Shown here piece after piece: positions 27,103 to 37,042 of a stretch of 50,953 nt of DNA (position 1 is the first letter of the stretch; each line of letters starts with the position of its first letter). The notes beneath the pieces are model-generated. The model did not search any database and was not told where the DNA came from. It saw only the letters and a list, made by a program, of their open reading frames with translations. The stretch covers positions 1-50,953 of the forward strand of contig JANYDT010000023.1 of assembly GCA_025359845.1 (NCBI GenBank), given 5' to 3'. This DNA is from Acidimicrobiia bacterium. Lineage in GTDB: Bacteria > Actinomycetota > Acidimicrobiia > Acidimicrobiales > JANYDT01. The position numbers were made by a program, and so were the translations under genes.

Positions 27103-29400
27103 TCAGAAGGCCACGGCGATACCGGAACTCAGAAGCTCTTCGATCTGTTGGGCCCCGATCCCCAGTTCGCGAAGGATCTCGACAGTGTGTTCGCCGAGGA
27201 CGGGCGGAGCGAGCGGTAACCGCACCTCGAGGTCGCCGAGACACCAGAGCGCGCCGGGTTGCTCGAGGGCTCCCCACGTTCGATGGTGGTACCGAGCAAC
27301 CAGCCCCGAAGCCTGATTGGCAAGGTCGTCGAAGAACGCCTCCTTTTGTTCCAATCGGACGTAACCGCACGGCACGCCCGCCGCGGTCAGTCGAGCAATC
27401 ACGTCGTCTCTGCCGCGGCCCCTCAAGGCGGGTTCCAAATGGGAGAGGTCCGTCAGATCAAGCGCTTCGGCGAGAGCACTAAGCTGAGCGGGCTGATCGG
27501 CCGCGATGGCGATCCATCCGTCGCTCGTCCCTACTATGCGGCGCCCTTCCGATACCCCTGTCTGGTCGTGATTCAATCGCGCGTAGGGAGCGAGGGTCCC
27601 ATCGTCGCGGACGTAGGTTTCGCTGTTGGTGAGCACCCCGGCGCCGAGCAGGGACGCTCTGACATCCTGGGCCTGGCCGGTCCGGAGTTGGTGATACCTC
27701 GCGAGAAGGGTCGCCAGGGCCGACGACAAGGCACACAGATGATCCATGAACCCGAAGCGATGCCACATCGGCGAGTTACCCTCGCCGGCCCCCAATGTTT
27801 CCCATCCACACTGGGCCTGGAACAGCTGGTCATATCCGGGCCAGTCGGCGCGCTCACCGAGCGGTCCGTAACTGCTGACGTGACAGAAAATGGCGTTGGG
27901 GTTCAAGGCGCGTACATTCTCGCCGTCGAGTCCGAGTTTACGGGCCGCGGGAAGGCGCAGATTGTGATGCACGACGTCGGCCCAGCGAATCAGCGCGTCG
28001 CGCACCGGCGCCGCGGCCGAGGCCTTGAGGTTGAGGGCGATGTCGCGCTTGCCCCTCTGACAGCCGGCGAAGGGCCAGTCGGCGAAGCGCATCGGATCAC
28101 CGGTCGCGGCTTCGAGCTTGATCACGGTGGCGCCGAGGTCGGCCAGCACTTGTGCGCCATAGGGACCGGCGAGAAAATTGCCGGCGTCGAGCACGCGTAG
28201 CCCCTCCAGCGGTGTCGCGGTCGGCTTGATCGCCGCTGCCGGCGGCCGCGTGACAGCCGCGTCAACCGGGGTTGACCACTCTGCGAGCACCTCGGCTGTG
28301 TGGTCGCCGAGACCAGGTGCCGGTCGTCGCACCCGCAACGGAGGGTCGATCAAAAAGGGAAAGCCGGCCACGGTGATTCGGCCGACTTCGGGGTCGTCGA
28401 GATCGATCACGTAGTCGTTCGCCCGGGCTTGTTGGTCGAGAAGTACATCGCCGTAGTCGCCCGCCAACTGCGCGGGCACATCGTGCTCCCACAGTTCCTT
28501 CAGCCATTGCGCACTCGACAGTTCGCGCATCGCCAGCCGATTGGCCCCCAGGTTCTCGTAGCCGTTCATGCTCAACGGCACCGCCGCGTTCGCCGCATCG
28601 CGGGAGGCCGGATCCATCGCCGCCAGTAGTTCTTGCATCAGAGGCGTGCGGTCGGGCCCGGGCGGCATGGTGTGGACCCACAGCCCGTCACTGCATTCGA
28701 AGAGTGTCCATTGTGAGCCGCGAGTTACCTTCGGCATGCCGACGGCGAGACCCTCTGACGGATGTTCGGCCCGCGACCAGTGCATGCCCATCGGTACGAG
28801 CGCGCCTTGGACGAGGCTCGTGTGGGCAGGACCGCCCCGACCGTGCTGGTGGCGGTGGAGCAACCGGGCCGTGATGGCGATGGCGGCGAGGTATGCCGCG
28901 GCCCAACTGGCAAACGTGGCGCGTATGTAGATTGGGCCTTCGCGGTTGAGGGGCATCTGTTCGTCGCAGATGCCGAGCGCCGCCAAGGTGAGCAGATCGT
29001 CAACTGGGTGGTTGGCTCGGGCGTGATTGATGGGCCAGCCAAGCACCGACGACACGATGAGGCGCGGGTAGAGCCTCGCGAGCGTGGCGTCGTCGAGTCC
29101 GAGCGCGGCCGAGCGTTCGGGTACGAGGTCGTGCACGAAAACGTCGGCATGGGCGAGCAGTCGGTGCACGACAGCCAGTCCGGCGTCGGTATCGACATCG
29201 GCCACGACGCTGCGTTTGCTCCGGTTCCAGGTGCGGAAGCCCGGCAGCGCGCGATCGGGACTCCCCGACGGCGGCTCGACCTTCACCACATCGGCGCCGG
29301 CCTCAGCGAGAAGCATTGTCGCCACGGGACCGGAAATGGCGTTGGCCAAGTCGACGATGCGGATGCCCTCGAGGATGGCGCCGCGCCCGGCCTCAGTCAT
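27103..29400 (-). CDS. Fused tandem CaiB/BaiF-type (family III) CoA transferase
   Basis: The 765-aa protein contains two complete-looking family III CoA-transferase domains, about residues 10-370 and 390-755. Each begins with the typical LEGIRIVDLANAISGPVATMLLAEAGADVVKVEPP or LEGLRVLDAGNFLAGPYGAQVLADLGATVIKLEA. Normal family members are about 400 aa and dimerise as interlocked rings. In the second domain the catalytic Asp is present (FGFMDHLCALSSALATLLARYHQLRTGQ). At the same place in the first domain the sequence reads ATFASWAAAYLAA, without Asp, so only one active site seems functional. The architecture recalls DddD (DMSP CoA-transferase/lyase), though identity with it is not claimed. I start at ATG 29400; the TTG at 29421 is less likely. 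Confidence 0.85.
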   Translation of the reverse strand: MTEAGRGAILEGIRIVDLANAISGPVATMLLAEAGADVVKVEPPSGSPDRALPGFRTWNRSKRSVVADVDTDAGLAVVHRLLAHADVFVHDLVPERSAALGLDDATLARLYPRLIVSSVLGWPINHARANHPVDDLLTLAALGICDEQMPLNREGPIYIRATFASWAAAYLAAIAITARLLHRHQHGRGGPAHTSLVQGALVPMGMHWSRAEHPSEGLAVGMPKVTRGSQWTLFECSDGLWVHTMPPGPDRTPLMQELLAAMDPASRDAANAAVPLSMNGYENLGANRLAMRELSSAQWLKELWEHDVPAQLAGDYGDVLLDQQARANDYVIDLDDPEVGRITVAGFPFLIDPPLRVRRPAPGLGDHTAEVLAEWSTPVDAAVTRPPAAAIKPTATPLEGLRVLDAGNFLAGPYGAQVLADLGATVIKLEAATGDPMRFADWPFAGCQRGKRDIALNLKASAAAPVRDALIRWADVVHHNLRLPAARKLGLDGENVRALNPNAIFCHVSSYGPLGERADWPGYDQLFQAQCGWETLGAGEGNSPMWHRFGFMDHLCALSSALATLLARYHQLRTGQAQDVRASLLGAGVLTNSETYVRDDGTLAPYARLNHDQTGVSEGRRIVGTSDGWIAIAADQPAQLSALAEALDLTDLSHLEPALRGRGRDDVIARLTAAGVPCGYVRLEQKEAFFDDLANQASGLVARYHHRTWGALEQPGALWCLGDLEVRLPLAPPVLGEHTVEILRELGIGAQQIEELLSSGIAVAF

Positions 29401-29507
29401 CGTGGGTGCGAGCGGTCGCAAGAGTTCATAGCGTTACCCTATTTGGTCGACGCGCAACGTCGAGTCCGACCCGCTCCGATCGGTCGCCGCCCCGTGACAG
29501 TGGGGAT

Positions 29508-30815
29508 TCAGCCGGCCAAGGCCACGGGCAGGTGGCTCATGGCGCCGACGTGCAAGTCGGTCATCCACTCGGGTGGCCCGGTCACCTGGAGCCGGGCCAG
29601 CAGCCCGGCCCGGGCCAGTTCGGTGAATAGGGCTCGCAGTTCCCACCGCGCGAGGCTGGCTCCGAGACAGAAATGGGGACCGTGGCCGAACGCCAGGTGG
29701 TGGTTGGGTTCTCGGGTGATGTCGAAGCGATAAGGGTCGGCAAACACCGAGTCATCGCGATTAGCGGATGGGTACCAGAGTCCCACGGTGTCGCCGGCGG
29801 CGATGGCCTGGCCGTGGACCACGACGTCGCGTGTCGCCGTCCGGGCGAACTGGATGACAGGCGACGTCCAGCGCAGAATCTCCTCGACTGCGGACTCGAT
29901 CCACCGGCCGGGCTCAGCTTGTAGCCGAGCACACTCGGCCGGTGCTTCCAACAGCGCCACTATCCCTCGGGTGGTGGCGTTGCGCGTTGTCTCGTTGCCG
30001 GCGCTCACGAGCAGGACTATGTAGCCGTGAAGCTGTTGTTGGGTCAACGGTATTCCGTTGACCTCCGCCTGCACCAGAATGCTCGTCAGATCGTCGCCCG
30101 GCGCGGCCCGCTTTCTGGCCAGGAGGTCTTCGAGATAGGCGAAGAACTCGATACGGAGGCGCTTGCGCATGTCGCGCCGGGTCTCACCGGGCTGAGCCCA
30201 AGCCATGGAATCGGTGTCGAACAATGAGTCGGTCCAGCGGTGAATATCCGTCCAGTCGTCCACCGGGATTCCCATCATTTCGCAGATGGTTCTTAAGGGC
30301 AGTTTCACGGCGAAGTCCTCGACGAGGTCGACGGGTTCGCCCTCGGCCAAAGCGGCGCTGAACTCCTGCACCAACTGTTCGGACTGCTTGGCCAAGGCAC
30401 TGGCCATCCGCCGACAGCGGGCCGGAGTGAAGTGCCGTGCCACGAGTTTACGGAACTCGACGTGGCGCGGGTCGTCCATGAACACCATGTCTTGGGGCTC
30501 GTTCAGGTCCCATTCCAAGCGGGCGTCGCGGTTGGCCTTGACCTCCCACATGCGGGTGTCGTGCTTGGTCGAGGCGAGCCGCAATCGAGGCCCACCGTTG
30601 ATGAACGTGGTGCCGTCGCGGCCGATGGCGTGCACGTCGTCGTAACTGGTGACGGCCCAGAACGGCTCGACGCCAGGCCGATCATACCAATGGACTGGCG
30701 ATTCGCGCCGCAATAGATCCCACTCCGCCCACGGATATCCACCCGCGAGATACTTCTCGATCGAGTGGATGTCGATCGAGGCCAGGTCGGTCGGGATCAA
30801 CTGTTCGTCGTGCAT
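29508..30815 (-). CDS. Cytochrome P450
   Basis: The 435-aa P450 has an I-helix oxygen-binding motif SAGNETTRNATT, a K-helix EEILR (ExxR), and the heme ligand loop FGHGPHFCLGASLAR. The I-helix is like that of the CYP124/125/142 steroid and isoprenoid hydroxylase group, but subfamily assignment needs an alignment. I start at ATG 30815 (MHDEQLIPTDLASIDIHS), with GGAGG just upstream; the ORF track start at 31019 adds 68 spurious residues. It is divergent from the Baeyer-Villiger monooxygenase, with 190 bp between start codons, which suggests joint control and a shared catabolic pathway. Confidence 0.92.
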   Translation of the reverse strand: MHDEQLIPTDLASIDIHSIEKYLAGGYPWAEWDLLRRESPVHWYDRPGVEPFWAVTSYDDVHAIGRDGTTFINGGPRLRLASTKHDTRMWEVKANRDARLEWDLNEPQDMVFMDDPRHVEFRKLVARHFTPARCRRMASALAKQSEQLVQEFSAALAEGEPVDLVEDFAVKLPLRTICEMMGIPVDDWTDIHRWTDSLFDTDSMAWAQPGETRRDMRKRLRIEFFAYLEDLLARKRAAPGDDLTSILVQAEVNGIPLTQQQLHGYIVLLVSAGNETTRNATTRGIVALLEAPAECARLQAEPGRWIESAVEEILRWTSPVIQFARTATRDVVVHGQAIAAGDTVGLWYPSANRDDSVFADPYRFDITREPNHHLAFGHGPHFCLGASLARWELRALFTELARAGLLARLQVTGPPEWMTDLHVGAMSHLPVALAG

Positions 30816-31006
30816 CGCTCCTCCAGAAATCTCAACCACCCAGATACTAGCTGGCCATAGTGGCGACCGGTCGACTTGCCCGTCCGGGTAACGGTGCGGT
30901 AGCTGCGTCGACCTTCTCGTGTCGGTCCATTCGCCGGACGTGCATCCGGCACGCGATAACTTATCCGTCAGCAGAATCGGAACGGCGATAGGAGCAGAGG
31001 TTGACC

Positions 31007-32713
31007 ATGACGAAGCCACAGGAGTACTACGACGCCATCAAGATGAAGTTCGCCGAGGAGCGCGACTTGCGTTTGGCCTACCGACCAGAAGGTACTTCCC
31101 AGTACCTGACCGAGTTGTCGGGTGACCTGGCCCGCTACGAGACCGACCCGTACGGCGGCGAGGTCGTCGTCCGAGAGCCGATCGCCGACACCGTAGAGGT
31201 CTTGTTCATCGGCGGCGGGTTCTCGGCGTTGCTCACCTCGGCTCGGCTGCGTGAGGTCGGCGTCGAGTCGATCCGCATCGTTGAGCGCGGGGCCGATGTG
31301 GGCGGTACCTGGTATTGGAACCGTTACCCCGGTGTGGCCTGCGATGTGGTGGCCTACGACTACCTTCCCTTGCTCGACGAGATGAGTTACGTCCCGACTC
31401 GCCACTATGCCGGAGGCGAGGAGATCTACGCCCACTGCCAAGCCATCGCCCGCAAGTACGACCTCTACGGACTGGCGGTCTTCCAGACCACGGTCACATC
31501 GACGGTGTGGAACGAACACGAACAGATGTGGAATATCACCACCGATCGTGGCGACGCCATGAAGGCCCGTTTCGTGATCTGCGCCAACGGCACCCTTTCA
31601 AAACCCAAATTGGCCAAGATCGCGGGGATGGAAACGTTCAAGGGGCACTCCTTCCACACCTCACGTTGGGACTACGACTACACCGGCGCCGATCTCTCCA
31701 AGTTGTCCGACAAGGTCGTAGGCATCATCGGGACGGGGGCAACGGCGGTGCAAGCCGTCCCGAACCTGGGGGCGGCGGCCAAGGAGCTTTACGTATTCCA
31801 GCGCACGCCGTCGTCGATCGACATCCGCGAGGACTGGCTAACTGACCCGGAATGGGCGGCTTCGCTCGAGCCCGGTTGGCAGGCCAAGCGGCGAGCGGCC
31901 ATGCTGGCCAATCCGCCGGTACGCCTGCAAATCGACAAGTCGGTTCCGATGACCGACGAGGAAAAGATCCGCCGGCAAGAAAACGTCAACATTGACTATA
32001 TGATGCGAATTCATAAACGCATTGATGAGATCGTCGAAGACAACGTGACGGCCGATGCGCTGAAGCCGTGGTACATGTTCATGTGCAAACGACCGTGCTT
32101 TCACAACGATTATTTGCCTACTTATAACCGGCCGACGGTGCGGTTGGTAGACACACATGGCAAAGGCATCAACGAGATCGGCGAAAATGGTCCGATCTTC
32201 GACGGTACAGAGTATAAGCTTGATTTACTGATATACGCCACAGGATTTGAAATCCAGAAGACGGGTACGTATAATCGGATTGTCGGTGTCGGTGGTCTCG
32301 ATCTTATGGATAAGTATCAAGATGGTATACGAACGGTGCTGGGAATCCATACCCATGGGTACCCGAACATGTTCATCATGGGCGGTTACCAGGCCTCATT
32401 CAATTTCAATCTCACTGCGGTACTTCAGGCCCAAGGTGATCATATTGCGGCGTGCATCGCCTACGTCCGCAAGAGTGGGTACCAGACAATGGATGTTTCA
32501 CCAGAGTCCGAAGAGTGGTGGGTACAGGAGGTCATCGCCCACCGTGGCAAAACGTCTAGAAACTCAGAATGCACGCCGGGCTATTACAACTTCGAGGGTG
32601 AGTCGAACCGCCGCCAAGACGGAAATTACAATGGTGGCTTCCCAAAGTATGGCGCCCATATGGTCAGCGTCCGAGAGCGGATGGAAGAACACTTCCGGTT
32701 CACGGCTGGATAA
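31007..32713 (+). CDS. Baeyer-Villiger-type flavin monooxygenase
   Basis: The 568-aa protein has two Rossmann motifs, an FAD loop LFIGGGFSALLTSARLREVG and an NADPH loop VVGIIGTGATAVQAVPNLG. Between them lies the Baeyer-Villiger fingerprint FxGxxxHxxxW as FKGHSFHTSRWD, and also GGTWYWNRYPGVACDV. It should insert oxygen into ketones to give esters or lactones. The start is ATG 31007, with AGAGG six nt upstream; the TTG two codons earlier is not needed. The 3' half (about 31980-32690) uses many A/T-ending codons, unlike the 5' half and neighbouring genes. The next gene overlaps its stop by one base (TAATG). Confidence 0.92.
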   Translation: MTKPQEYYDAIKMKFAEERDLRLAYRPEGTSQYLTELSGDLARYETDPYGGEVVVREPIADTVEVLFIGGGFSALLTSARLREVGVESIRIVERGADVGGTWYWNRYPGVACDVVAYDYLPLLDEMSYVPTRHYAGGEEIYAHCQAIARKYDLYGLAVFQTTVTSTVWNEHEQMWNITTDRGDAMKARFVICANGTLSKPKLAKIAGMETFKGHSFHTSRWDYDYTGADLSKLSDKVVGIIGTGATAVQAVPNLGAAAKELYVFQRTPSSIDIREDWLTDPEWAASLEPGWQAKRRAAMLANPPVRLQIDKSVPMTDEEKIRRQENVNIDYMMRIHKRIDEIVEDNVTADALKPWYMFMCKRPCFHNDYLPTYNRPTVRLVDTHGKGINEIGENGPIFDGTEYKLDLLIYATGFEIQKTGTYNRIVGVGGLDLMDKYQDGIRTVLGIHTHGYPNMFIMGGYQASFNFNLTAVLQAQGDHIAACIAYVRKSGYQTMDVSPESEEWWVQEVIAHRGKTSRNSECTPGYYNFEGESNRRQDGNYNGGFPKYGAHMVSVRERMEEHFRFTAG

Positions 32714-33723
32714 TGGTTCAACCTATTCGCTTCGGCGTGATGTACGACTGCCGCGTCCGCCCGGGTAGCGGCGAGTCGATGCGCGCGGTGTACGGCGCCA
32801 CCCTCGAACAAGTGAAGCTGGCCGACCAACTGGGCATTGATCTGGTGTGGTTCACCGAACACCATTTCTTGGAAGACGGATACCTGCCCGCCTTCCAACC
32901 GCTGGCCGGGGCCGTCGCGGCGGTGACCGACCGCATCCGAATCTCGACTGACATCACGCTCCTGCCGCTCTATCACCCCCTGCGCCTAGCCGAGGAAATG
33001 GCCGTCCTCGATCAGATCAGCGGGGGGCGCATGGAGCTGGGGATCGGGATGGGATATGTGCCCGACGAGTTCCGGGCCTTCGGTCGGTCTCTCAACCAGC
33101 GGGTGTCACTCACCGAGGAAGGCATCGAGATCCTGCGTCAGGCTTGGAGCGACGAGCCCGTGAACTTTCACGGTAAGCGCTACGACATCGACGCCATCAA
33201 CGTGTATCCGAAGCCGCTCCAAGAGGGTGGACCCCCGCTCTGGATTGCCGCCATGAAGACGGCTGGTGCGCTGCGAGCGGCGCGGTTCGACACGCATCTC
33301 CTCCCGCAGGGGCCGCGGGTGGAGGTACTCGATCCATGGCGCGACGCGCTCACGGCGTCGGGTCGCGATCCCGGTTCTTATCGGGTCGGCATCGCCCGGT
33401 CGATCCTCGTAACCGAAGATCCGGAGCGGGACTGGCCAGCCGTGCGGGAAGCCGAGAGATACCGAATGAGCGTGTATCAGCGCTACTTCGCCGAGACGCC
33501 CGACGTCTATGCGTGGGGCAACAAGGATGCCCATCCCATCCCGCAGACATGGATCGTCGGCGATCCCGATCACTGCGTCGCCGAACTCCAACGGTTCATC
33601 GCCGAGTACGGCGTGACCGATATCTCGATGCTCGGTCTCCCGCCGGGGCTCGACTCCGAGGTGACGGGCCGCAACCTGGAAAGAGTGGCCAACGAAGTCC
33701 TGCCCCGCGTTCGCGCCGCGTGA
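32713..33723 (+). CDS. LLM class flavin-dependent oxidoreductase
   Basis: The 336-aa luciferase-like TIM-barrel enzyme has the classic N-terminal half: LADQLGIDLVWFTEHHFLEDGYLPAFQPLAGAVAAVTDRIRISTDITLLPLYHPLRLAEEMAVLDQISGGRMELGIGMGY. It uses FMNH2 or F420H2. Start and upstream stop overlap as TAATG, so it is translationally coupled to the Baeyer-Villiger monooxygenase and probably acts on the same substrate class. It is a different subgroup from the LLM enzyme at 18425. Confidence 0.88.
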   Translation: MVQPIRFGVMYDCRVRPGSGESMRAVYGATLEQVKLADQLGIDLVWFTEHHFLEDGYLPAFQPLAGAVAAVTDRIRISTDITLLPLYHPLRLAEEMAVLDQISGGRMELGIGMGYVPDEFRAFGRSLNQRVSLTEEGIEILRQAWSDEPVNFHGKRYDIDAINVYPKPLQEGGPPLWIAAMKTAGALRAARFDTHLLPQGPRVEVLDPWRDALTASGRDPGSYRVGIARSILVTEDPERDWPAVREAERYRMSVYQRYFAETPDVYAWGNKDAHPIPQTWIVGDPDHCVAELQRFIAEYGVTDISMLGLPPGLDSEVTGRNLERVANEVLPRVRAA

Positions 33724-33763
33724 CACCCTCGTACCCCGCTTCGGGTGGGATGCGCGGTTTGCC

Positions 33764-35671
33764 TTATGGGTTTGCCACCCGCCGCCGGACCCGCAAAGCT
33801 TCAGCCACCGACCACGCTTGGAACGGGCAGCCAGTAGCATCGTGAGGGGCGTCGCCGTCAGCTGTTTCTGACACCGATCCCAATCCCCAATCCCCAAGGT
33901 GCGCGGCGAGGCCATCAATCACGCCGGCGCTCGATGCTCCCACTGCCGTGCAGGCATCCACGTACGCGCCGAGTAGCCACGCCCAGACGGTGCCTTGGTG
34001 GTACGCCGCGTCACGGGCGTGAACGTCGCCGCGGTGGTGGCCGACATACTGGGGGTCCGAAGGGGCGAGAGATCGCAGCCCGAGCGATGTGAGCAACTCG
34101 GCGCGGCAAATGTCGACGATCGAGGACGGGCCCCCCGGGCCATGCGGCAGTGAGAGGGCGAAGAGCTGGTTGGGACGGACCGCCGCCTCCGGTCCCGACG
34201 GCCCGTCCACCACGTCGTACAACCCGAGTCCATCGGCTCGGGTGAATCGGGACGCGAACGAGGAGCGCGCCCGCGCGTGCAACGCGGCCCACCGATAGGG
34301 ACGCCCAGTGCGCGCGTTCAACGCCGCGATCGTGCCCAACGCGTTGATCCACAGGGCGTTTACCTCGACCGCTTTGCCGATACGGGGCGTGATCGCGCGG
34401 CCATCGACGCGGGCATCCATCCACGTAAGGGCCCAACCCTCGGCCCCTTGGCGCAAAAGACCGTCTTCGGGGTCGACGCCGATATTGAAGCGGGTGCCGG
34501 CCACATGGTGCTCGACGATGTCGTCGAAGGCGCCGCCCAGTTCGCGGGCCAAGTCGTCATCGCCGGTGCGAGCCACGTGGCGTCCCACTGCATGGATGAA
34601 CCACATCGTGGCGTCGGCCGTGTTGTACTCGGGCTCGTCCCCGTCAGCGGTGTTCGCCAACATCCCTTCCGAAAGGGTGGCCGCACTACGCAACAGGAGG
34701 GCTCGCCCCTCGAAGGCGCGGTTGGTGTCAAGAAACAATCCCTCGTACGCCGTCATGGCGTCGCGTGACCATTCGCCGAACCAAGGGTATCCGGCCACGA
34801 CCGACGGTCCGGTGGACGTACTCACGACGAACTGATCCGCAGCCACGACGAAAGCGGCGTCAACCGATGTTGACACACCCGATTTCACGACGAGGCTTTG
34901 CGCTCGAGCGCGCGCGGCCGTTACAACTGTCTCCGCGCTCGGCCCCGACTCCGAGAAGCGCATGGCCGACGCGACAACGTCGAGCGACTCCCCTGTTCGC
35001 AACTCCGCGGAGAAGTGACCGGCAGCCCAGAGGTCTTCGGTCGAACCGAGGCCGCGGGCCGCTTCCTCCCGCAAATACGCGCCGCGATACCAGGAGCCGT
35101 CCGGTTTCCACCCCCGGCCCATTACTCGGTAGGCGTCCTCGAATACGAACCCTTCCTGGTGCGAGGAGACGTCAGGGGCACCCCATGCAAAGCGGTCGTG
35201 ATGGGCGTCACGCCAGGTGCACAGCGGCGTCACCTCTACTCGCACCTCGCCCGGAGCCGAAACGATCCGGTGGGTAATGGCCACCCGGGCACAGCCGTGT
35301 TGCATGGCTACTTCCCGCTCGATCACGACACCGTCGACCGACCACCGCCAACGTGGTACCCCGTCGTCGAGGTCGAACGAGGCAAGATCGACGTGGCCCG
35401 CCGGATCGACGGTGGCGCCGGACCATTCGTCGGTGCCCAGGCGGATGCGGCGATCGCCGATCACGACCACCGGGTCGAGCGCCACCAGACCGACCCGGCG
35501 CGCCCCTGGATGGTCTCCGGCCACGACGAGCAGCGCGTGGTAGCGCCGGGTACGCAGACCCGCGACCGTGCCCATGGCGTACCCGCCAAGTCCGTCGGTC
35601 ACGAGCCACTCCCGCGATGCGGCGGCGGTCAGGTTGCCGCAGACCTGGCGGCCGAAGCGGATAGATGACAT
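33764..35671 (-). CDS. Glycogen debranching enzyme (amylo-alpha-1,6-glucosidase type)
   Basis: The 635-aa protein has a bacterial GDE N-terminal beta-domain (REWLVTDGLGGYAMGTVAGLRTRRYHALLV). The catalytic (alpha/alpha)6 barrel contains VVAGYPWFGEWSRDAMTAYEGLFL, NTADATMWFIHAVGRHVARTGDD, TWMDARVDGRAITPRIGKAVEVNALWINAL and a late HPL-like region. These match the known debranching motifs well, so it should be active, unlike the GH15-like protein at 9677. It removes alpha-1,6 branches from glycogen. The start is ATG 35671. It stands alone, with no glycogen genes adjacent. Confidence 0.9.
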   Translation of the reverse strand: MSSIRFGRQVCGNLTAAASREWLVTDGLGGYAMGTVAGLRTRRYHALLVVAGDHPGARRVGLVALDPVVVIGDRRIRLGTDEWSGATVDPAGHVDLASFDLDDGVPRWRWSVDGVVIEREVAMQHGCARVAITHRIVSAPGEVRVEVTPLCTWRDAHHDRFAWGAPDVSSHQEGFVFEDAYRVMGRGWKPDGSWYRGAYLREEAARGLGSTEDLWAAGHFSAELRTGESLDVVASAMRFSESGPSAETVVTAARARAQSLVVKSGVSTSVDAAFVVAADQFVVSTSTGPSVVAGYPWFGEWSRDAMTAYEGLFLDTNRAFEGRALLLRSAATLSEGMLANTADGDEPEYNTADATMWFIHAVGRHVARTGDDDLARELGGAFDDIVEHHVAGTRFNIGVDPEDGLLRQGAEGWALTWMDARVDGRAITPRIGKAVEVNALWINALGTIAALNARTGRPYRWAALHARARSSFASRFTRADGLGLYDVVDGPSGPEAAVRPNQLFALSLPHGPGGPSSIVDICRAELLTSLGLRSLAPSDPQYVGHHRGDVHARDAAYHQGTVWAWLLGAYVDACTAVGASSAGVIDGLAAHLGDWGLGSVSETADGDAPHDATGCPFQAWSVAEALRVRRRVANP

Positions 35672-35860
35672 CGTCGCATCCTTCTACACAAGATCGGAGG
35701 GCAACGCCGGATCAACCGAGAGGTGGTAGCTCCCTTTTGGTAAGGCATCGCGCTGGCGAGTGCTTACGGGACGGGCGTGCGCTTCAGATCGCTGCTGGTC
35801 GCCTCCCTCCGGGTCTACGCTGGCAGAATTCTGACATTGGGATCGTGAGTGGGGTTGTTG

Positions 35861-37042
35861 ATGGGGTTGGCGTTGGCCAGCGAGAATGACCCGACCATGC
35901 AAAGTGGCGCAAGGTCCGACATCACGAGGGTTCTTCGCGAGCGGGTTGCCGTTGAGGTGGCGGCCAGTCGAGCGCGTGTTGGCGATCATCGGCGAGCAGC
36001 AGTCGCGGCGCTGGCCAACGTCGCAGTGTTGTGGGGCTCCACGATCTGGTTGATCTTCGGTGCCCGCAATTGGATCGCCGAAGGTGCGGGGTTAGTCGTC
36101 TGCGGCTTGGCCGTAGCCCACAGCATCATGCGCGTGCACGGCTACCTTCATCGCCGGGAATGGAGCCGCGTGTGGCTTTGGGATGCCATGGTGCGAACGC
36201 TGCATCCCTTCCTGCTGCGCGACTGGTGGCGGGCCAAGCACCACGACTCCCATCACGGCGCCACCAACGTCGAGGGCCTGGACGACGATCTCGCTACCTC
36301 TCGCCTCGTAAGGGTGGCTCCTTCCGCTCGCTGGCGCCGCTGGCACCGTTTTCAACACCGGTACGTGTTCCTCTTGGCCCCCTTCCTTCTTCCGGCGATG
36401 GCGGCGAAGAGTTCGTGGTACGCCCTCACCGGTCGAGTAGGCGATCTGGCGCGGACCGAGCGGCCCACCCACCGGGCCACGATGGTCATGCTCATCGATC
36501 AATGGTGGCATGTCGGTCTGGTAGCCGTCATGGCTCTCCTTCGACACTCCGTGATTGATGTCGCCGGCGCGTTCGTCGTCGTCATGGCCATCGCCGGAAC
36601 AGTGCTGCTCGTCGTGTTCTCGGTCCAACACACGACCCAGATCACGACATTTCCGCCGGCGTGGGGGCAAATCTCATCTCGCGAGGAACAAATTATTTGG
36701 GCCTTGCGGGGCACGGCCAACGTCGCTACGGGATCCCGTGTCCTTTCGGCGTTCACGGCCCACTTAAACCATCACGTCGAGCATCACCTCTTCCCAAGCA
36801 TCGAGAGTCGACACCTTCCCGCAGTCCGGCGCGCCGTACGCTCCGTATGTTCCGACTTCGACCTTGTGTATCTCGAGTTTCCGACGTACCGTGCCGCGAT
36901 CCGTTCTTGGCTCAAGTACCTGAGAGCCATGGGTCGTGCGCCCGAGGCGGTACCGGTCGCCGGAAAATGGCCGCCGAGGCCATTTCACCGTTCCTCGTCA
37001 GCACCTGAACGCCAAGTCATCGAAGAAAAAGGTCCTCGTTGA
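35861..37042 (+). CDS. Membrane fatty acid desaturase
   Basis: The 393-aa membrane protein has several hydrophobic segments and histidine clusters of diiron acyl-lipid/acyl-CoA desaturases: an H-rich stretch HSIMRVHGYLH, box 2 as KHHDSHHGATN, and box 3 as HLNHHVEHHLFP. The last is the form found in front-end and DesA3-like desaturases. The start is ATG 35861; ATG 35897 and GTG 35849 are also in frame. The mixture of long cytoplasmic ends and His boxes suggests an O2-dependent desaturase using an external reductase. The stop codon lies inside an inverted repeat. Confidence 0.85.
   Translation: MGLALASENDPTMQSGARSDITRVLRERVAVEVAASRARVGDHRRAAVAALANVAVLWGSTIWLIFGARNWIAEGAGLVVCGLAVAHSIMRVHGYLHRREWSRVWLWDAMVRTLHPFLLRDWWRAKHHDSHHGATNVEGLDDDLATSRLVRVAPSARWRRWHRFQHRYVFLLAPFLLPAMAAKSSWYALTGRVGDLARTERPTHRATMVMLIDQWWHVGLVAVMALLRHSVIDVAGAFVVVMAIAGTVLLVVFSVQHTTQITTFPPAWGQISSREEQIIWALRGTANVATGSRVLSAFTAHLNHHVEHHLFPSIESRHLPAVRRAVRSVCSDFDLVYLEFPTYRAAIRSWLKYLRAMGRAPEAVPVAGKWPPRPFHRSSSAPERQVIEEKGPR

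Noticed and set aside
24819-29733. Long plus-strand ORFs at 24819-25829, 27259-28200 and 28762-29733.
   Set aside because: They lie fully opposite the WS/DGAT and CoA-transferase genes, which carry clear motifs.
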